A stretch of DNA of 64,000 nt from Oceanimonas pelagia (GTDB lineage Bacteria > Pseudomonadota > Gammaproteobacteria > Enterobacterales > Aeromonadaceae). The notes beneath the pieces are model-generated. The model was not told the origin of the DNA and did no database searches. It saw nothing but the letters and a program-made list of their open reading frames with translations. Below, piece after piece: positions 25,411-34,394 of this stretch. The DNA lies in assembly GCF_030849025.1 (NCBI RefSeq), contig NZ_CP118224.1, positions 480,001 through 544,000 on the forward strand, in the 5' to 3' direction. Numbering within the stretch: the stretch's first letter is position 1; every line of letters starts with the position of its first letter. The translations under genes were made by a program, and so were the position numbers.

Positions 25411-28400
25411 ATGAGTATTCCAATTGCGGTGGTAACGGATATCAGTGGGACTGTGACGGCGCAGGCAGCCGATGGTTCCGTGCGTGAGCTTGTGCCTGGA
25501 GACACTCTTTTCGCCGGTGAGCTGCTGATAACCGGTGACAATGCCCGTGTTGTGCTTGATTACGGTGATGGTGAAACCGTACCACTCGGCAGTAACCAGT
25601 TTCTGCAAATGACACCGAACATGCTGGCATCGGCCGAGCCCAATGCGCAGGAAAATGCGGTTCTTGATCCCAGCGTAGAAGCCGTGCTGGCCGCCCTTGA
25701 GAATGGGGATGATCTGCTGGATGAACTGGAAGCACCTGCTGCGGGCCTGGCCGGTGCGCCAACAGGAGGTGGCAGCTCGATTGTGACACTGACCCGTGTT
25801 GCCGAGATTGTCGATCCCCTTGCATTTGATTTCGATATCGAACCAGTTGATCCCTTTGAAACACTGGTGGGTGCCGGAACCGCTTTTGATGATACGGACG
25901 CCGACGCCGACGCCGATGCGGATGCGGATGCCGACGCGGATGCAGATGCTGACGCGGATGCTGATGCCGATGCCGATGCCGATGCTGACGCGGATGCCGA
26001 TGCTGACGCGGATGCGGATGCAGATGCCGATGCGGATGCAGACGCGGATGCGGATGCGGATGCGGATGCGGATGCCGATGCCGACGCGGATGCCGATGCC
26101 GACGCGGATGCCGATGCCGACGCGGATGCCGACGCTGACGCTGACTCAGATGCCGATGCTGACGCGGATGCGGATGCCGACGCGGATGCAGACGCGGATG
26201 CAGACGCGGATGCAGACGCGGATGCCGACGCCGATGCCGATGCGGACGCAGATGCCGATGCGGATGCAGATGCGGATGCCGATGCCGATGCTGACGCGGA
26301 TGCGGATGCGGACGCCGACGCCGATGCGGATGCCGACGCGGATGCAGATGCTGACGCGGATGCTGATGCCGATGCCGATGCCGATGCTGACGCGGATGCC
26401 GATGCTGACGCGGATGCGGATGCAGATGCCGATGCGGATGCAGACGCTGATGCGGATGCGGATGCGGATGCAGACGCTGATGCGGATGCGGATGCCGACG
26501 CGGATGCCGATGCCGACGCGGATGCCGACGCTGACGCTGACTCAGATGCCGATGCTGACGCGGATGCGGATGCCGACGCTGATGCAGACGCTGACTCAGA
26601 TGCCGATGCGGACGCGGATGCAGATGCTGACTCGGATGCCGATGCCGATGCCGACGCCGACGCCGATGCGGATGCGGATGCAGATGCCGATGCGGATGCC
26701 GATGCCGACGCGGATGCCGATGCGGACGCGGATGCCGATGCGGATGCCGATGCCGATGCGGATGCCGATGCCGATGCGGATGCCGATGCCGATGCGGATG
26801 CCGATGCCGATGCGGATGCCGATGCGGATGCTGATGCCGACGCGGATGCCGATGCCGATGCCGATGCTGACGCGGATGCGGATGCGGATGCGGACGCCGA
26901 CGCTGATGCGGATGCGGATGCCGATGCCGATGCCGATGCTGACGCGGATGCCGATGCCGACGCGGATGCGGATGCGGATGCAGACGCCGATGCCGATGCC
27001 GACGCGGACGCTGACGCGGATGCCGACGCCGACGCCGATGCGGATGCGGATGCCGATGCCGATGCCGACGCGGATGCCGACGCCGATGCCGATGCTGACG
27101 CGGATGCCGATGCTGACGCGGATGCGGATGCAGATGCCGATGCGGATGCAGACGCTGATGCGGATGCGGATGCGGATGCGGATGCAGACGCTGATGCGGA
27201 TGCGGATGCGGATGCCGACGCTGATGCAGACGCTGACTCAGATGCCGATGCGGACGCGGATGCAGATGCTGACTCGGATGCCGATGCCGACGCCGACGCC
27301 GATGCGGATGCGGATGCAGATGCCGATGCGGATGCCGATGCCGACGCGGATGCCGATGCGGACGCGGATGCCGATGCGGATGCCGATGCCGATGCGGATG
27401 CCGATGCGGATGCCGATGCGGATGCCGATGCCGATGCGGATGCCGATGCCGATGCCGATGCCGATGCGGACGCGGATGCCGATGCCGATGCCGACGCGGA
27501 CGCTGACGCCGATGCTGACGCGGATGCGGATGCGGATGCGGACGCCGACGCTGATGCGGATGCGGATGCCGATGCCGATGCCGATGCCGATGCCGATGCC
27601 GATGCCGATGCCGATGCCGATGCCGATGCTGACGCGGATGCCGATGCGGATGCGGACGCCGACGCCGACGCCGATGCGGATGCCGACGCGGATGCTGACG
27701 CGGATGCTGATGCCGATGCCGATGCCGATGCCGACGCGGATGCTGACGCGGATGCTGATGCCGATGCCGATGCCGATGCTGACGCGGATGCAGATGCTGA
27801 CGCGGATGCTGATGCCGATGCCGATGCCGATGCCGATGCTGACGCGGATGCGGATGCGGATGCGGATGCGGATGCAGATGCCGATGCGGATGCAGACGCT
27901 GATGCGGATGCGGATGCAGACGCTGATGCGGATGCGGATGCGGATGCCGACGCGGATGCCGATGCCGACGCGGATGCCGACGCTGACGCTGACTCAGATG
28001 CCGATGCTGACGCGGATGCGGATGCCGACGCTGATGCAGACGCTGACTCAGATGCCGATGCGGACGCGGATGCAGATGCTGACTCGGATGCCGATGCCGA
28101 CGCCGACGCCGATGCGGATGCGGATGCAGATGCCGATGCCGATGCGGATGCCGATGCCGACGCGGATGCCGATGCCGATGCGGACGCGGATGCCGATGCG
28201 GATGCCGATGCCGATGCGGATGCCGATGCCGATGCGGATGCCGATGCCGATGCCGATGCCGATGCGGATGCCGATGCCGATGCCGATGCGGATGCCGATG
28301 CCGATGCCGATGCGGATGCCGATGCCGATGCCGACGCGGATGCCGATGCCGATGCCGATGCCGATGCTGACGCGGATGCTGACGCCGATGCTGACGCTGA

Positions 28401-31119
28401 CTCAGATGCCGACGCGGATGCCGATGCTGATGCTGACTCGGATTCTGATGCGGACGCCGATGCCGATGCGGACGCTGATGCCGATGCGGATGCGGATGCG
28501 GATGCCGATGCCGACGCGGATGCCGATGCCGACGCGGATGCCGATGCCGATGCCGACGCGGATGCCGACGCTGACTCAGATGCCGATGCGGACGCGGATG
28601 CAGATGCTGACTCGGATGCCGATGCCGACGCCGATGCGGATGCCGATGCCGATGCCGATGCCGATGCGGATGCCGATGCCGATGCCGATGCGGATGCCGA
28701 TGCCGATGCCGACGCGGATGCCGATGCCGATGCCGATGCCGATGCTGACGCGGATGCTGACGCCGATGCTGACGCTGACTCAGATGCCGACGCGGATGCC
28801 GATGCTGATGCTGACTCGGATTCTGATGCGGACGCCGATGCCGATGCGGACGCTGATGCCGATGCGGATGCGGATGCGGATGCCGATGCCGACGCGGATG
28901 CCGATGCCGACGCGGATGCCGATGCCGATGCCGACGCGGATGCCGACGCTGACTCAGATGCCGATGCGGACGCGGATGCAGATGCTGACTCGGATGCCGA
29001 TGCCGACGCCGATGCGGATGCAGATGCCGATGCAGACGCTGATGCGGATGCAGATGCTGACGCCGACGCGGATGCCGATGCCGATGCCGACGCGGATGCC
29101 GATGCCGATGCCGATGCCGATGCTGACGCGGATGCTGACGCCGATGCCGACGCGGACGCGGACGCTGATGCCGATGCGGATGCCGATGCGGATGCCGATG
29201 CGGATGCAGATGCTGATGCCGATGCGGATGCCGATGCGGATGCAGATGCAGATGCCGATGCGGATGCAGATGCCGATGCAGACGCTGATGCGGATGCGGA
29301 TGCGGATGCGGATGCGGATGCAGATGCTGACGCCGACGCGGATGCCGATGCCGACGCTGACTCGGATTCTGATGCGGACGCTGACTCGGATTCAGATGCG
29401 GATGCCGACGCAGATGCCGATGCCGACGCGGACGCCGACGCGGATGCAGACGCGGACGCCGATGCGGATTCTGATGCTGATGCGGACGCTGACGCCGATG
29501 CGGACGCTGACGCCGATGCTGATGCTGACTCGGATTCTGATGCGGACGCCGATGCCGATGCGGATGCCGATTCGGATCGATCTGATGATGAATCAGATAA
29601 GTCCGACGACGAATCGGACAAGTCCGATGCCGGCAAACCGGGCGATGAATCCGACCAGTCCGACGACGAATCGGACAAGTCCGATGCCGGCAAACCGGGT
29701 GATGAATCCGACCAGTCCGACGACGAGTCGGACAAGTCCGATGCCGGCAAACCGGGTGATGAATCCGACCAGTCCGACGACGAATCGGACAAGTCCGATG
29801 GCAAGCCGGGCGATGAATCCGACCAGTCCGACGACGAGTCGGACAAGTCCGATGGCAAACCGGGCGATGAATCCGACCAGTCCGACGACGAATCGGACAA
29901 GTCCGATGCCGGCAAACCGGGTGATGAGTCCGACCAGTCCGACGACGAGTCGGACAAGTCCGATGCCGGCAAACCGGGCGATGAATCCGACCAGTCCGAC
30001 GACGAATCGGACAAGTCCGATGCCGGCAAACCGGGTGATGAATCCGACCAGTCCGACGACGAGTCGGACAAGTCCGATGCCGGCAAACCGGGTGATGAAT
30101 CCGACCAGTCCGACGACGAATCGGACAAGTCCGATGGCAAGCCGGGCGATGAATCCGACCAGTCCGACGACGAGTCGGACAAGTCCGATGCCGGCAAACC
30201 GGGCGATGAGTCCGACCAGTCCGACGACGAATCGGACAAGTCCGATGCCGGCAAACCGGGTGATGAGTCCGACCAGTCCGACGACGAATCGGACAAGTCC
30301 GATGGCAACCCGGGCGATGAGTCCGACCAGTCCGACGACGAATCGGACAAGTCCGATGGCAAACCGGGCGATGAATCCGACCAGTCCGACGACGAATCGG
30401 ACAAGTCCGATGCCGGCAAACCGGGTGATGAGTCCGACCAGTCCGACGACGAATCGGACAAGTCCGATGGCAAACCGGGCGATGAGTCCGACCAGTCCGA
30501 CGATGAATCGGACAAGTCCGATGCTGGATCGAATAGATCCGATGATTCGGATAAATCTGATGACGTATCAGATGGCGAAAGTAATTCCAGCAAGAAGGAT
30601 TTTTCTGGTGAGGGTAACTCTGATACTGAAAACAGCCCCAGTCACGTAAAAGACGACTCTAAAGGCAGCCAGGGTAAGGGATCCCAAGGCAATAACGGGC
30701 ATGGTAATGGCGATCAGGATGCGCCAGGTAACTCAGCCGGTAACACCAACGCCGAGAACAGCCAGAATTCGGGCCTGGGCAACAGTGGTAAGGGGGGCGG
30801 CAAGGACAAGGCATTGAGTCTTTTCTCGGATGGGGAAGATGAGCTGGTGCCCATGCCCTCGAGCCAGGGCCCGGCACAAAAATCTGCTTCGGGCAGCTCT
30901 GGTGAGAGCAAAGGCAAAGCGCTGGATATGGGCAGCCTGCTGTCAGACGATAACAATGACCTCGGCTTGGGCGACTCCGGCGTTTCTCACAAGAAGTCGG
31001 CAAATAGTTCGGGTGAGCCCGATTCATACGCAGGAGATGGTTATGGTGAGGCTCTTGAAAGCCCTCAAGCGGAAGACCCGTTTGACCTGTCCAGCAAGCC
31101 GGGAAGTATTGAGCATTAA
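25411..31119 (+). CDS. Giant acidic LapA-like surface protein with Asp-Ala and Ser-Asp repeats
   Basis: This 1902-residue protein starts with a LapA-type retention module (about 1-108, [41 protein letters not shown]). A linker contains PAAG (109-112), which fits the LapG site pattern [TAP]AA[GV]; P. fluorescens LapA is cleaved in a TAAG at nearly the same position. Then come 1227 residues of Asp-Ala (163-1389), 16 Ser/Asp repeats (1407-1704) and a Ser/Gly/Asn-rich tail. I see no adhesive beta-sandwich domains and no RTX nonapeptides near the C-terminus, both usual in LapA proteins. With LapG, LapD and a type I system beside it, it should be a c-di-GMP-controlled anchored stalk or matrix protein, probably binding Ca2+. 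Its Ser residues lie in CK2-type contexts, and a CK2-like kinase is encoded downstream. Confidence 0.85.
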   Translation: MSIPIAVVTDISGTVTAQAADGSVRELVPGDTLFAGELLITGDNARVVLDYGDGETVPLGSNQFLQMTPNMLASAEPNAQENAVLDPSVEAVLAALENGDDLLDELEAPAAGLAGAPTGGGSSIVTLTRVAEIVDPLAFDFDIEPVDPFETLVGAGTAFDDTDADADADADADADADADADADADADADADADADADADADADADADADADADADADADADADADADADADADADADADADADADSDADADADADADADADADADADADADADADADADADADADADADADADADADADADADADADADADADADADADADADADADADADADADADADADADADADADADADADADADADADADADADADADADADSDADADADADADADADADSDADADADADADSDADADADADADADADADADADADADADADADADADADADADADADADADADADADADADADADADADADADADADADADADADADADADADADADADADADADADADADADADADADADADADADADADADADADADADADADADADADADADADADADADADADADADADADADADADADADADADADADADADADADADSDADADADADADSDADADADADADADADADADADADADADADADADADADADADADADADADADADADADADADADADADADADADADADADADADADADADADADADADADADADADADADADADADADADADADADADADADADADADADADADADADADADADADADADADADADADADADADADADADADADADADADADADADADADADADADADADADADADADADADADADADADADADADADADSDADADADADADADADADSDADADADADADSDADADADADADADADADADADADADADADADADADADADADADADADADADADADADADADADADADADADADADADADADADADADADADADADADADADADADSDADADADADADSDSDADADADADADADADADADADADADADADADADADADADADADSDADADADADADSDADADADADADADADADADADADADADADADADADADADADADADADADADADADSDADADADADADSDSDADADADADADADADADADADADADADADADADADADADADADSDADADADADADSDADADADADADADADADADADADADADADADADADADADADADADADADADADADADADADADADADADADADADADADADADADADADADADADADADADADADADADADADADADADADADSDSDADADSDSDADADADADADADADADADADADADSDADADADADADADADADADSDSDADADADADADSDRSDDESDKSDDESDKSDAGKPGDESDQSDDESDKSDAGKPGDESDQSDDESDKSDAGKPGDESDQSDDESDKSDGKPGDESDQSDDESDKSDGKPGDESDQSDDESDKSDAGKPGDESDQSDDESDKSDAGKPGDESDQSDDESDKSDAGKPGDESDQSDDESDKSDAGKPGDESDQSDDESDKSDGKPGDESDQSDDESDKSDAGKPGDESDQSDDESDKSDAGKPGDESDQSDDESDKSDGNPGDESDQSDDESDKSDGKPGDESDQSDDESDKSDAGKPGDESDQSDDESDKSDGKPGDESDQSDDESDKSDAGSNRSDDSDKSDDVSDGESNSSKKDFSGEGNSDTENSPSHVKDDSKGSQGKGSQGNNGHGNGDQDAPGNSAGNTNAENSQNSGLGNSGKGGGKDKALSLFSDGEDELVPMPSSQGPAQKSASGSSGESKGKALDMGSLLSDDNNDLGLGDSGVSHKKSANSSGEPDSYAGDGYGEALESPQAEDPFDLSSKPGSIEH
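25897..29577 (+). repeat. 3.7-kb GAYGCN hexanucleotide tract encoding (Asp-Ala)n
   Basis: A run of 3681 bp is built almost entirely of GAT/GAC followed by GCN. It encodes 1227 residues of alternating Asp and Ala, with Ser replacing Ala 27 times by hand count, always as D-S-D. Third-base variety (GCC, GCG, GCT, GCA; GAT, GAC) shows it is not a simple recent expansion, although large internal duplications exist. Assembly of such a tract from short reads would be unreliable. Confidence 0.97.
28321..29021 (+). repeat. Tandem duplication inside the Asp-Ala tract, 378-bp period
   Basis: Bases 28321-28643 are identical to 28699-29021 when compared row by row (323 bp, offset 378 bp or 126 codons). 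The unit carries both DSD and DSDSD positions. It indicates recent expansion by unequal exchange. A second long similarity links blocks near 26547 and 28002 (offset about 1455 bp). Confidence 0.9.
29629..30522 (+). repeat. 16 tandem Ser/Asp repeats (54 or 57 bp)
   Basis: Sixteen units of [19 protein letters not shown] (19 residues, 10 units) or the same without the leading Ala (18 residues, 6 units) fill exactly 894 bp. One unit has Asn for Lys (GNPGDES). Every unit contains S-D-D-E, a canonical casein kinase 2 site, and two more S-D-D-E occur just upstream. Third-base changes (GAA/GAG, AAA/AAG) separate the copies. Confidence 0.97.
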
Positions 31120-31159
31120 TTAGATTCGTCTGTACGGTAGTCTGGCGTAATTATTTTAT

Positions 31160-31185
31160 GGCCCTCTTATAGAGGGCCTGTTTTT
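31160..31185 (+). terminator. Rho-independent terminator after the adhesin gene
   Basis: GGCCCTCT pairs with AGAGGGCC around a TAT loop, then TGTTTTTG. It lies 40 nt after the adhesin stop and 27 nt before the next start, so the downstream ligase and kinase genes depend on read-through or a promoter I do not see. Confidence 0.85.
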
Positions 31186-31211
31186 GTCTCTGAGTTCGAT
31201 AGGTATGAAAA

Positions 31212-34200
31212 ATGCTCAATGCATTACTGGAGCAGGCGAACAGTGAGCTGTATCGCCTCTTTGAAGGGAAACCGGTCATCAAGGTTGAAAGTACTGGCTT
31301 GTTAAGTGATGTACATCAACCTGCTTTTCCGGGCGTGGTATTGTTTTTCTCTTTGAGCAACGGGCATGAAAAGGCTAGCGTGATCACCGCTGCCGGAGAT
31401 GACTTTGAAGAAGCCTGGAGCAAAGGCTGCGATAAATGCTGGAAAGCTGGAATAAATAATGACTTACCAACGAAATGGTTGCGGATCGACTGGGTCACCA
31501 GAGTGCAGTCCATGCACCAGAGGGCCCTGCATGATCTGCTGAGAAGAACCAAGAGAAACTACTTTCGTTATGGTCTTTCCTTCTCGAGTGACTTTGGTCA
31601 GGCGTTATTGGAGCAGGAGCTGAATGCCAATGCCATTCTCTATGCCGGTAGTGAGGTACCTCATGCTAGCCTGAATCTGAAAAACCTGGCCGCTTATACC
31701 AAGAAGCGCTTTGGTGAGCCCCTGGTCCTGAATAATGATGCTCCTGCGTATGTGTTTTCTACCCGAGGGCGTTTTTATGCGTGCGACCCGGACCTTGATG
31801 ATTTACCGGGTAGCAGCAAGAGCATTGCACTGGCAGGACCTGGACGTAATGGCGGCCGGCGTCAGCCAGGGCCGCTGAACGCGGAGCAAGTATTCAGCCT
31901 GGTGAATCGCGGTGCTTCCTTTCTTGCCAGTCAGGTACAGCCATCGGGCAGGTTCATTTATGGCTACTTTCCCTGCTTTGGTCGCCGAATTGCCAATTAT
32001 AATGCACTGCGTCACGCCAGTACCACTTATGCCATGCTGGAAGCTTGGGAGCTGACAAAAAGCGATGAGCTGAAGGCCGCCATCGATCGTGCTCTCGAAT
32101 ACCTTGCTAGTGAGCTTATCCATACTTACTCGCTTAACAGCTCACAGCAGGCGGCCTTTCTGGTAGACACCGGTAACGAAATCAAGCTTGGTGGCAACGC
32201 CGTCTGTCTGCTGGCAATGGTAAAGTATACCGAGTTAACCAGTGATGAACGCTATTTGACACTTATGGAGTCATTGGCGGTAGGCATTGAGCTGATGCAA
32301 CACACCGATAGCGGACAGTTTGTACATGTACTGCATGCTGCCGATCTATCCATTAAAGAGCTGTTTCGTATTATTTACTACGATGGTGAAGCCGCGTTTG
32401 GGTTAATGCGGTTGTATGGGTTAACAAAAAACGAGCGCTGGCTGAAGCTGGTTGAGCGTGCTTTTGATTATTTTATTGATAACGAACACTGGCAGGCGCA
32501 TGATCACTGGCTGTCTTACTGTGTCAATGAATTGACGCGTTATCGGCCTAAAGAGAAATACTTCCGCTTTGCCGTACAAAACATTGCCGGCTATCTCGAC
32601 TTTATAAAAAATCGAAGAACCACCTACCCGACGCTGCTTGAACTGAGCATGGCCTTCCATCATACGCTGGGTCGCATCAAGCAGTTGCCTGAGATGCAGC
32701 ATCTTCTTCAAGAACTCGACGAAGAAGAGTTTTATACGGCTTTGCATACCCGGGCCAACTATCTGATGAATGGCTTCTTCTGGCCCGAGTTTGCCATGTA
32801 TTTTGCCGAGCCCAGTATCATCCTGGGCAGCTTTTTTATTCGGCACCACTCATTTCGGGTAAGAATTGATGATGTTGAGCACTATCTTTCGGGTTATGTG
32901 GCTTATTATACATTGCTTAATAGTTATTGTTCAAAATCAGAAGAATACTCCCTTCGTGATGAAACAGGAGTGAACTGGACAGCAGAACGTCTTATAGAAG
33001 CAACCCAAGGTAAATGGTTGACTAAACCAACAGTAATGAAATGGGTTGCTACAGGCTTATGCATCTCTGAGAGTACAATGAGACCTGGTTGTGTGGTAGT
33101 GACTAAAGGTGAGAATGATAAAGCATTTATAAAACACGATAGAGTAAATTTTCTTCCTTTTATACCACAAGCTTTACTAGTCAGTGATGATAGTTTGTTA
33201 GGTGAAACGAAGATTCCCTTGTTTCTGGTTGATAATATAAGACAAGCTGTCATGGATATGGGAGCTTATGCCCGCTCCAAAATAAAGGGGAAGGTGATAG
33301 GCGTAACAGGTAGTGCCGGGAAAACCACCACGGTCGCCATGCTCCAACAGGTATTAAAGCCATGGGGCACTGTTGCTTCAACAGCACATAATGCCAACCT
33401 TCCGTTAGGCATTGCGTGGAACCTGGCCTCGGTGCCCTGGAGTTCCGACTATATCGTGATGGAAATGGCTATCGGTCAGATGCAGCGTAATGCCAGTCTT
33501 GCTCGGCCTCATGTCGCGGTTGTTACCAATATTCAGGCCGCACATCTTGAGTATCACGGCACAACAGAAACGGTTGCCCGTAAAAAATCTCTTATATTTT
33601 CTGCGATGCCTTTTGGTGGCGTTGCTGTGATTAACCGGGATATGGACGAATGGGATATTGTAGAGGGGGCTGCACAGCATTATGGTATAAGTGTTATTAG
33701 TTTCGGAACACACCCGGAAAGCAACATAAGGCTGGTGAATTTTAAACCTGAAAACAATGAGGTTGTTGCCGAATGTGGCGATGGAATATTACTGTCTTTT
33801 ATACTCGGTGCCCCCGGTAAACACATGGCAATGAATGCTCTTGCATGCCTGGCAGTGATTAAGGGGTTGAAGCTTGATGTAAGACCTGCACTTTCCATGA
33901 TGCCATTATTCAAGGCGGTGAGCGGAAGAGGGGAAATACTGAGGCTTCATTTCAATGGTATACCTTTTTATTTGATTGATGATGCCTATAATGCCAATCC
34001 TTCCTCGATGAAATCGGCAATTGAGATGGCTAACACTGTGAGTTGTGATCCTCGATATGGAAGGAGGATATTTATCCTGGGGGATATGCTTGAGTTGGGT
34101 GTGCAGGCGCAGCAGTACCATTTTGAACTGGCTGCGGAAATAATAAGGAGCTCTCCCGATAAGGTATATCTTGTTGGGGATTATATGAAAGCTGTTTCCG

Positions 34201-34388
34201 AGCGGTTACTTGAGGAAGGTATATCATGTTGCTGGTTTGAACATGCTGGAGCTGTGATGAGTAGCCTGCAACAGGATTTTCAGGAAGGAGACTTGCTATT
34301 GGTAAAATCATCTAACGGTATTCGTTTGTGTGAAGTTGTTAGTGCGCTTAAGAATTTTTCACAGTCTTCTTCATTGAAAGAGCTTTGA
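31212..34388 (+). CDS. Three-part protein with C-terminal MurF-like ligase
   Basis: The protein has 1058 residues. Residues 1-205 match nothing I recognise. Residues about 215-595 are helix-rich and resemble an alpha/alpha-toroid (QVFSLVNRGASFLASQVQPSGRF, LGGNAVCLLAMVKYTEL, YYDGEAAFGLMRLYGL). Residues about 600-1045 are a complete MurF-type ligase: P-loop GVTGSAGKTTT (near 697-707), DDAYNANPSSMKSA (from 923) and RRIFILGDMLELG (near 950-962). MurF joins an amino group to a carboxyl with ATP; the housekeeping enzyme is about 450 residues and is not fused like this. No signal peptide is seen. G+C falls from 62% in the row at 31861 to 30-33% at 32881 and 33181. It lies between the acidic adhesin and the CK2-like kinase, 6 nt before the latter. 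A role in modifying the adhesin or making a surface polymer is inference. Confidence 0.75.
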   Translation: MLNALLEQANSELYRLFEGKPVIKVESTGLLSDVHQPAFPGVVLFFSLSNGHEKASVITAAGDDFEEAWSKGCDKCWKAGINNDLPTKWLRIDWVTRVQSMHQRALHDLLRRTKRNYFRYGLSFSSDFGQALLEQELNANAILYAGSEVPHASLNLKNLAAYTKKRFGEPLVLNNDAPAYVFSTRGRFYACDPDLDDLPGSSKSIALAGPGRNGGRRQPGPLNAEQVFSLVNRGASFLASQVQPSGRFIYGYFPCFGRRIANYNALRHASTTYAMLEAWELTKSDELKAAIDRALEYLASELIHTYSLNSSQQAAFLVDTGNEIKLGGNAVCLLAMVKYTELTSDERYLTLMESLAVGIELMQHTDSGQFVHVLHAADLSIKELFRIIYYDGEAAFGLMRLYGLTKNERWLKLVERAFDYFIDNEHWQAHDHWLSYCVNELTRYRPKEKYFRFAVQNIAGYLDFIKNRRTTYPTLLELSMAFHHTLGRIKQLPEMQHLLQELDEEEFYTALHTRANYLMNGFFWPEFAMYFAEPSIILGSFFIRHHSFRVRIDDVEHYLSGYVAYYTLLNSYCSKSEEYSLRDETGVNWTAERLIEATQGKWLTKPTVMKWVATGLCISESTMRPGCVVVTKGENDKAFIKHDRVNFLPFIPQALLVSDDSLLGETKIPLFLVDNIRQAVMDMGAYARSKIKGKVIGVTGSAGKTTTVAMLQQVLKPWGTVASTAHNANLPLGIAWNLASVPWSSDYIVMEMAIGQMQRNASLARPHVAVVTNIQAAHLEYHGTTETVARKKSLIFSAMPFGGVAVINRDMDEWDIVEGAAQHYGISVISFGTHPESNIRLVNFKPENNEVVAECGDGILLSFILGAPGKHMAMNALACLAVIKGLKLDVRPALSMMPLFKAVSGRGEILRLHFNGIPFYLIDDAYNANPSSMKSAIEMANTVSCDPRYGRRIFILGDMLELGVQAQQYHFELAAEIIRSSPDKVYLVGDYMKAVSERLLEEGISCCWFEHAGAVMSSLQQDFQEGDLLLVKSSNGIRLCEVVSALKNFSQSSSLKEL

Positions 34389-34394
34389 GTCATT

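Noticed and set aside
29629-30522. Regular repeats considered as a CRISPR array
   Set aside because: The units are directly joined, with no unique spacers, in frame inside a coding sequence, and no cas genes are present.
25560-30593. A very long open frame on the minus strand (Ser-Ala repeats) and another in a second plus frame across the repeat region
   Set aside because: GAYGCN units contain no stop codon in these frames, so the openness follows from the repeat. Only the Asp-Ala frame has a LapA-type start, a sensible end and matching neighbours.
31212-34388. Calling this gene the housekeeping murF
   Set aside because: It has 600 extra N-terminal residues, is not in a cell-wall cluster and is compositionally mosaic. 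A separate murF is expected elsewhere.
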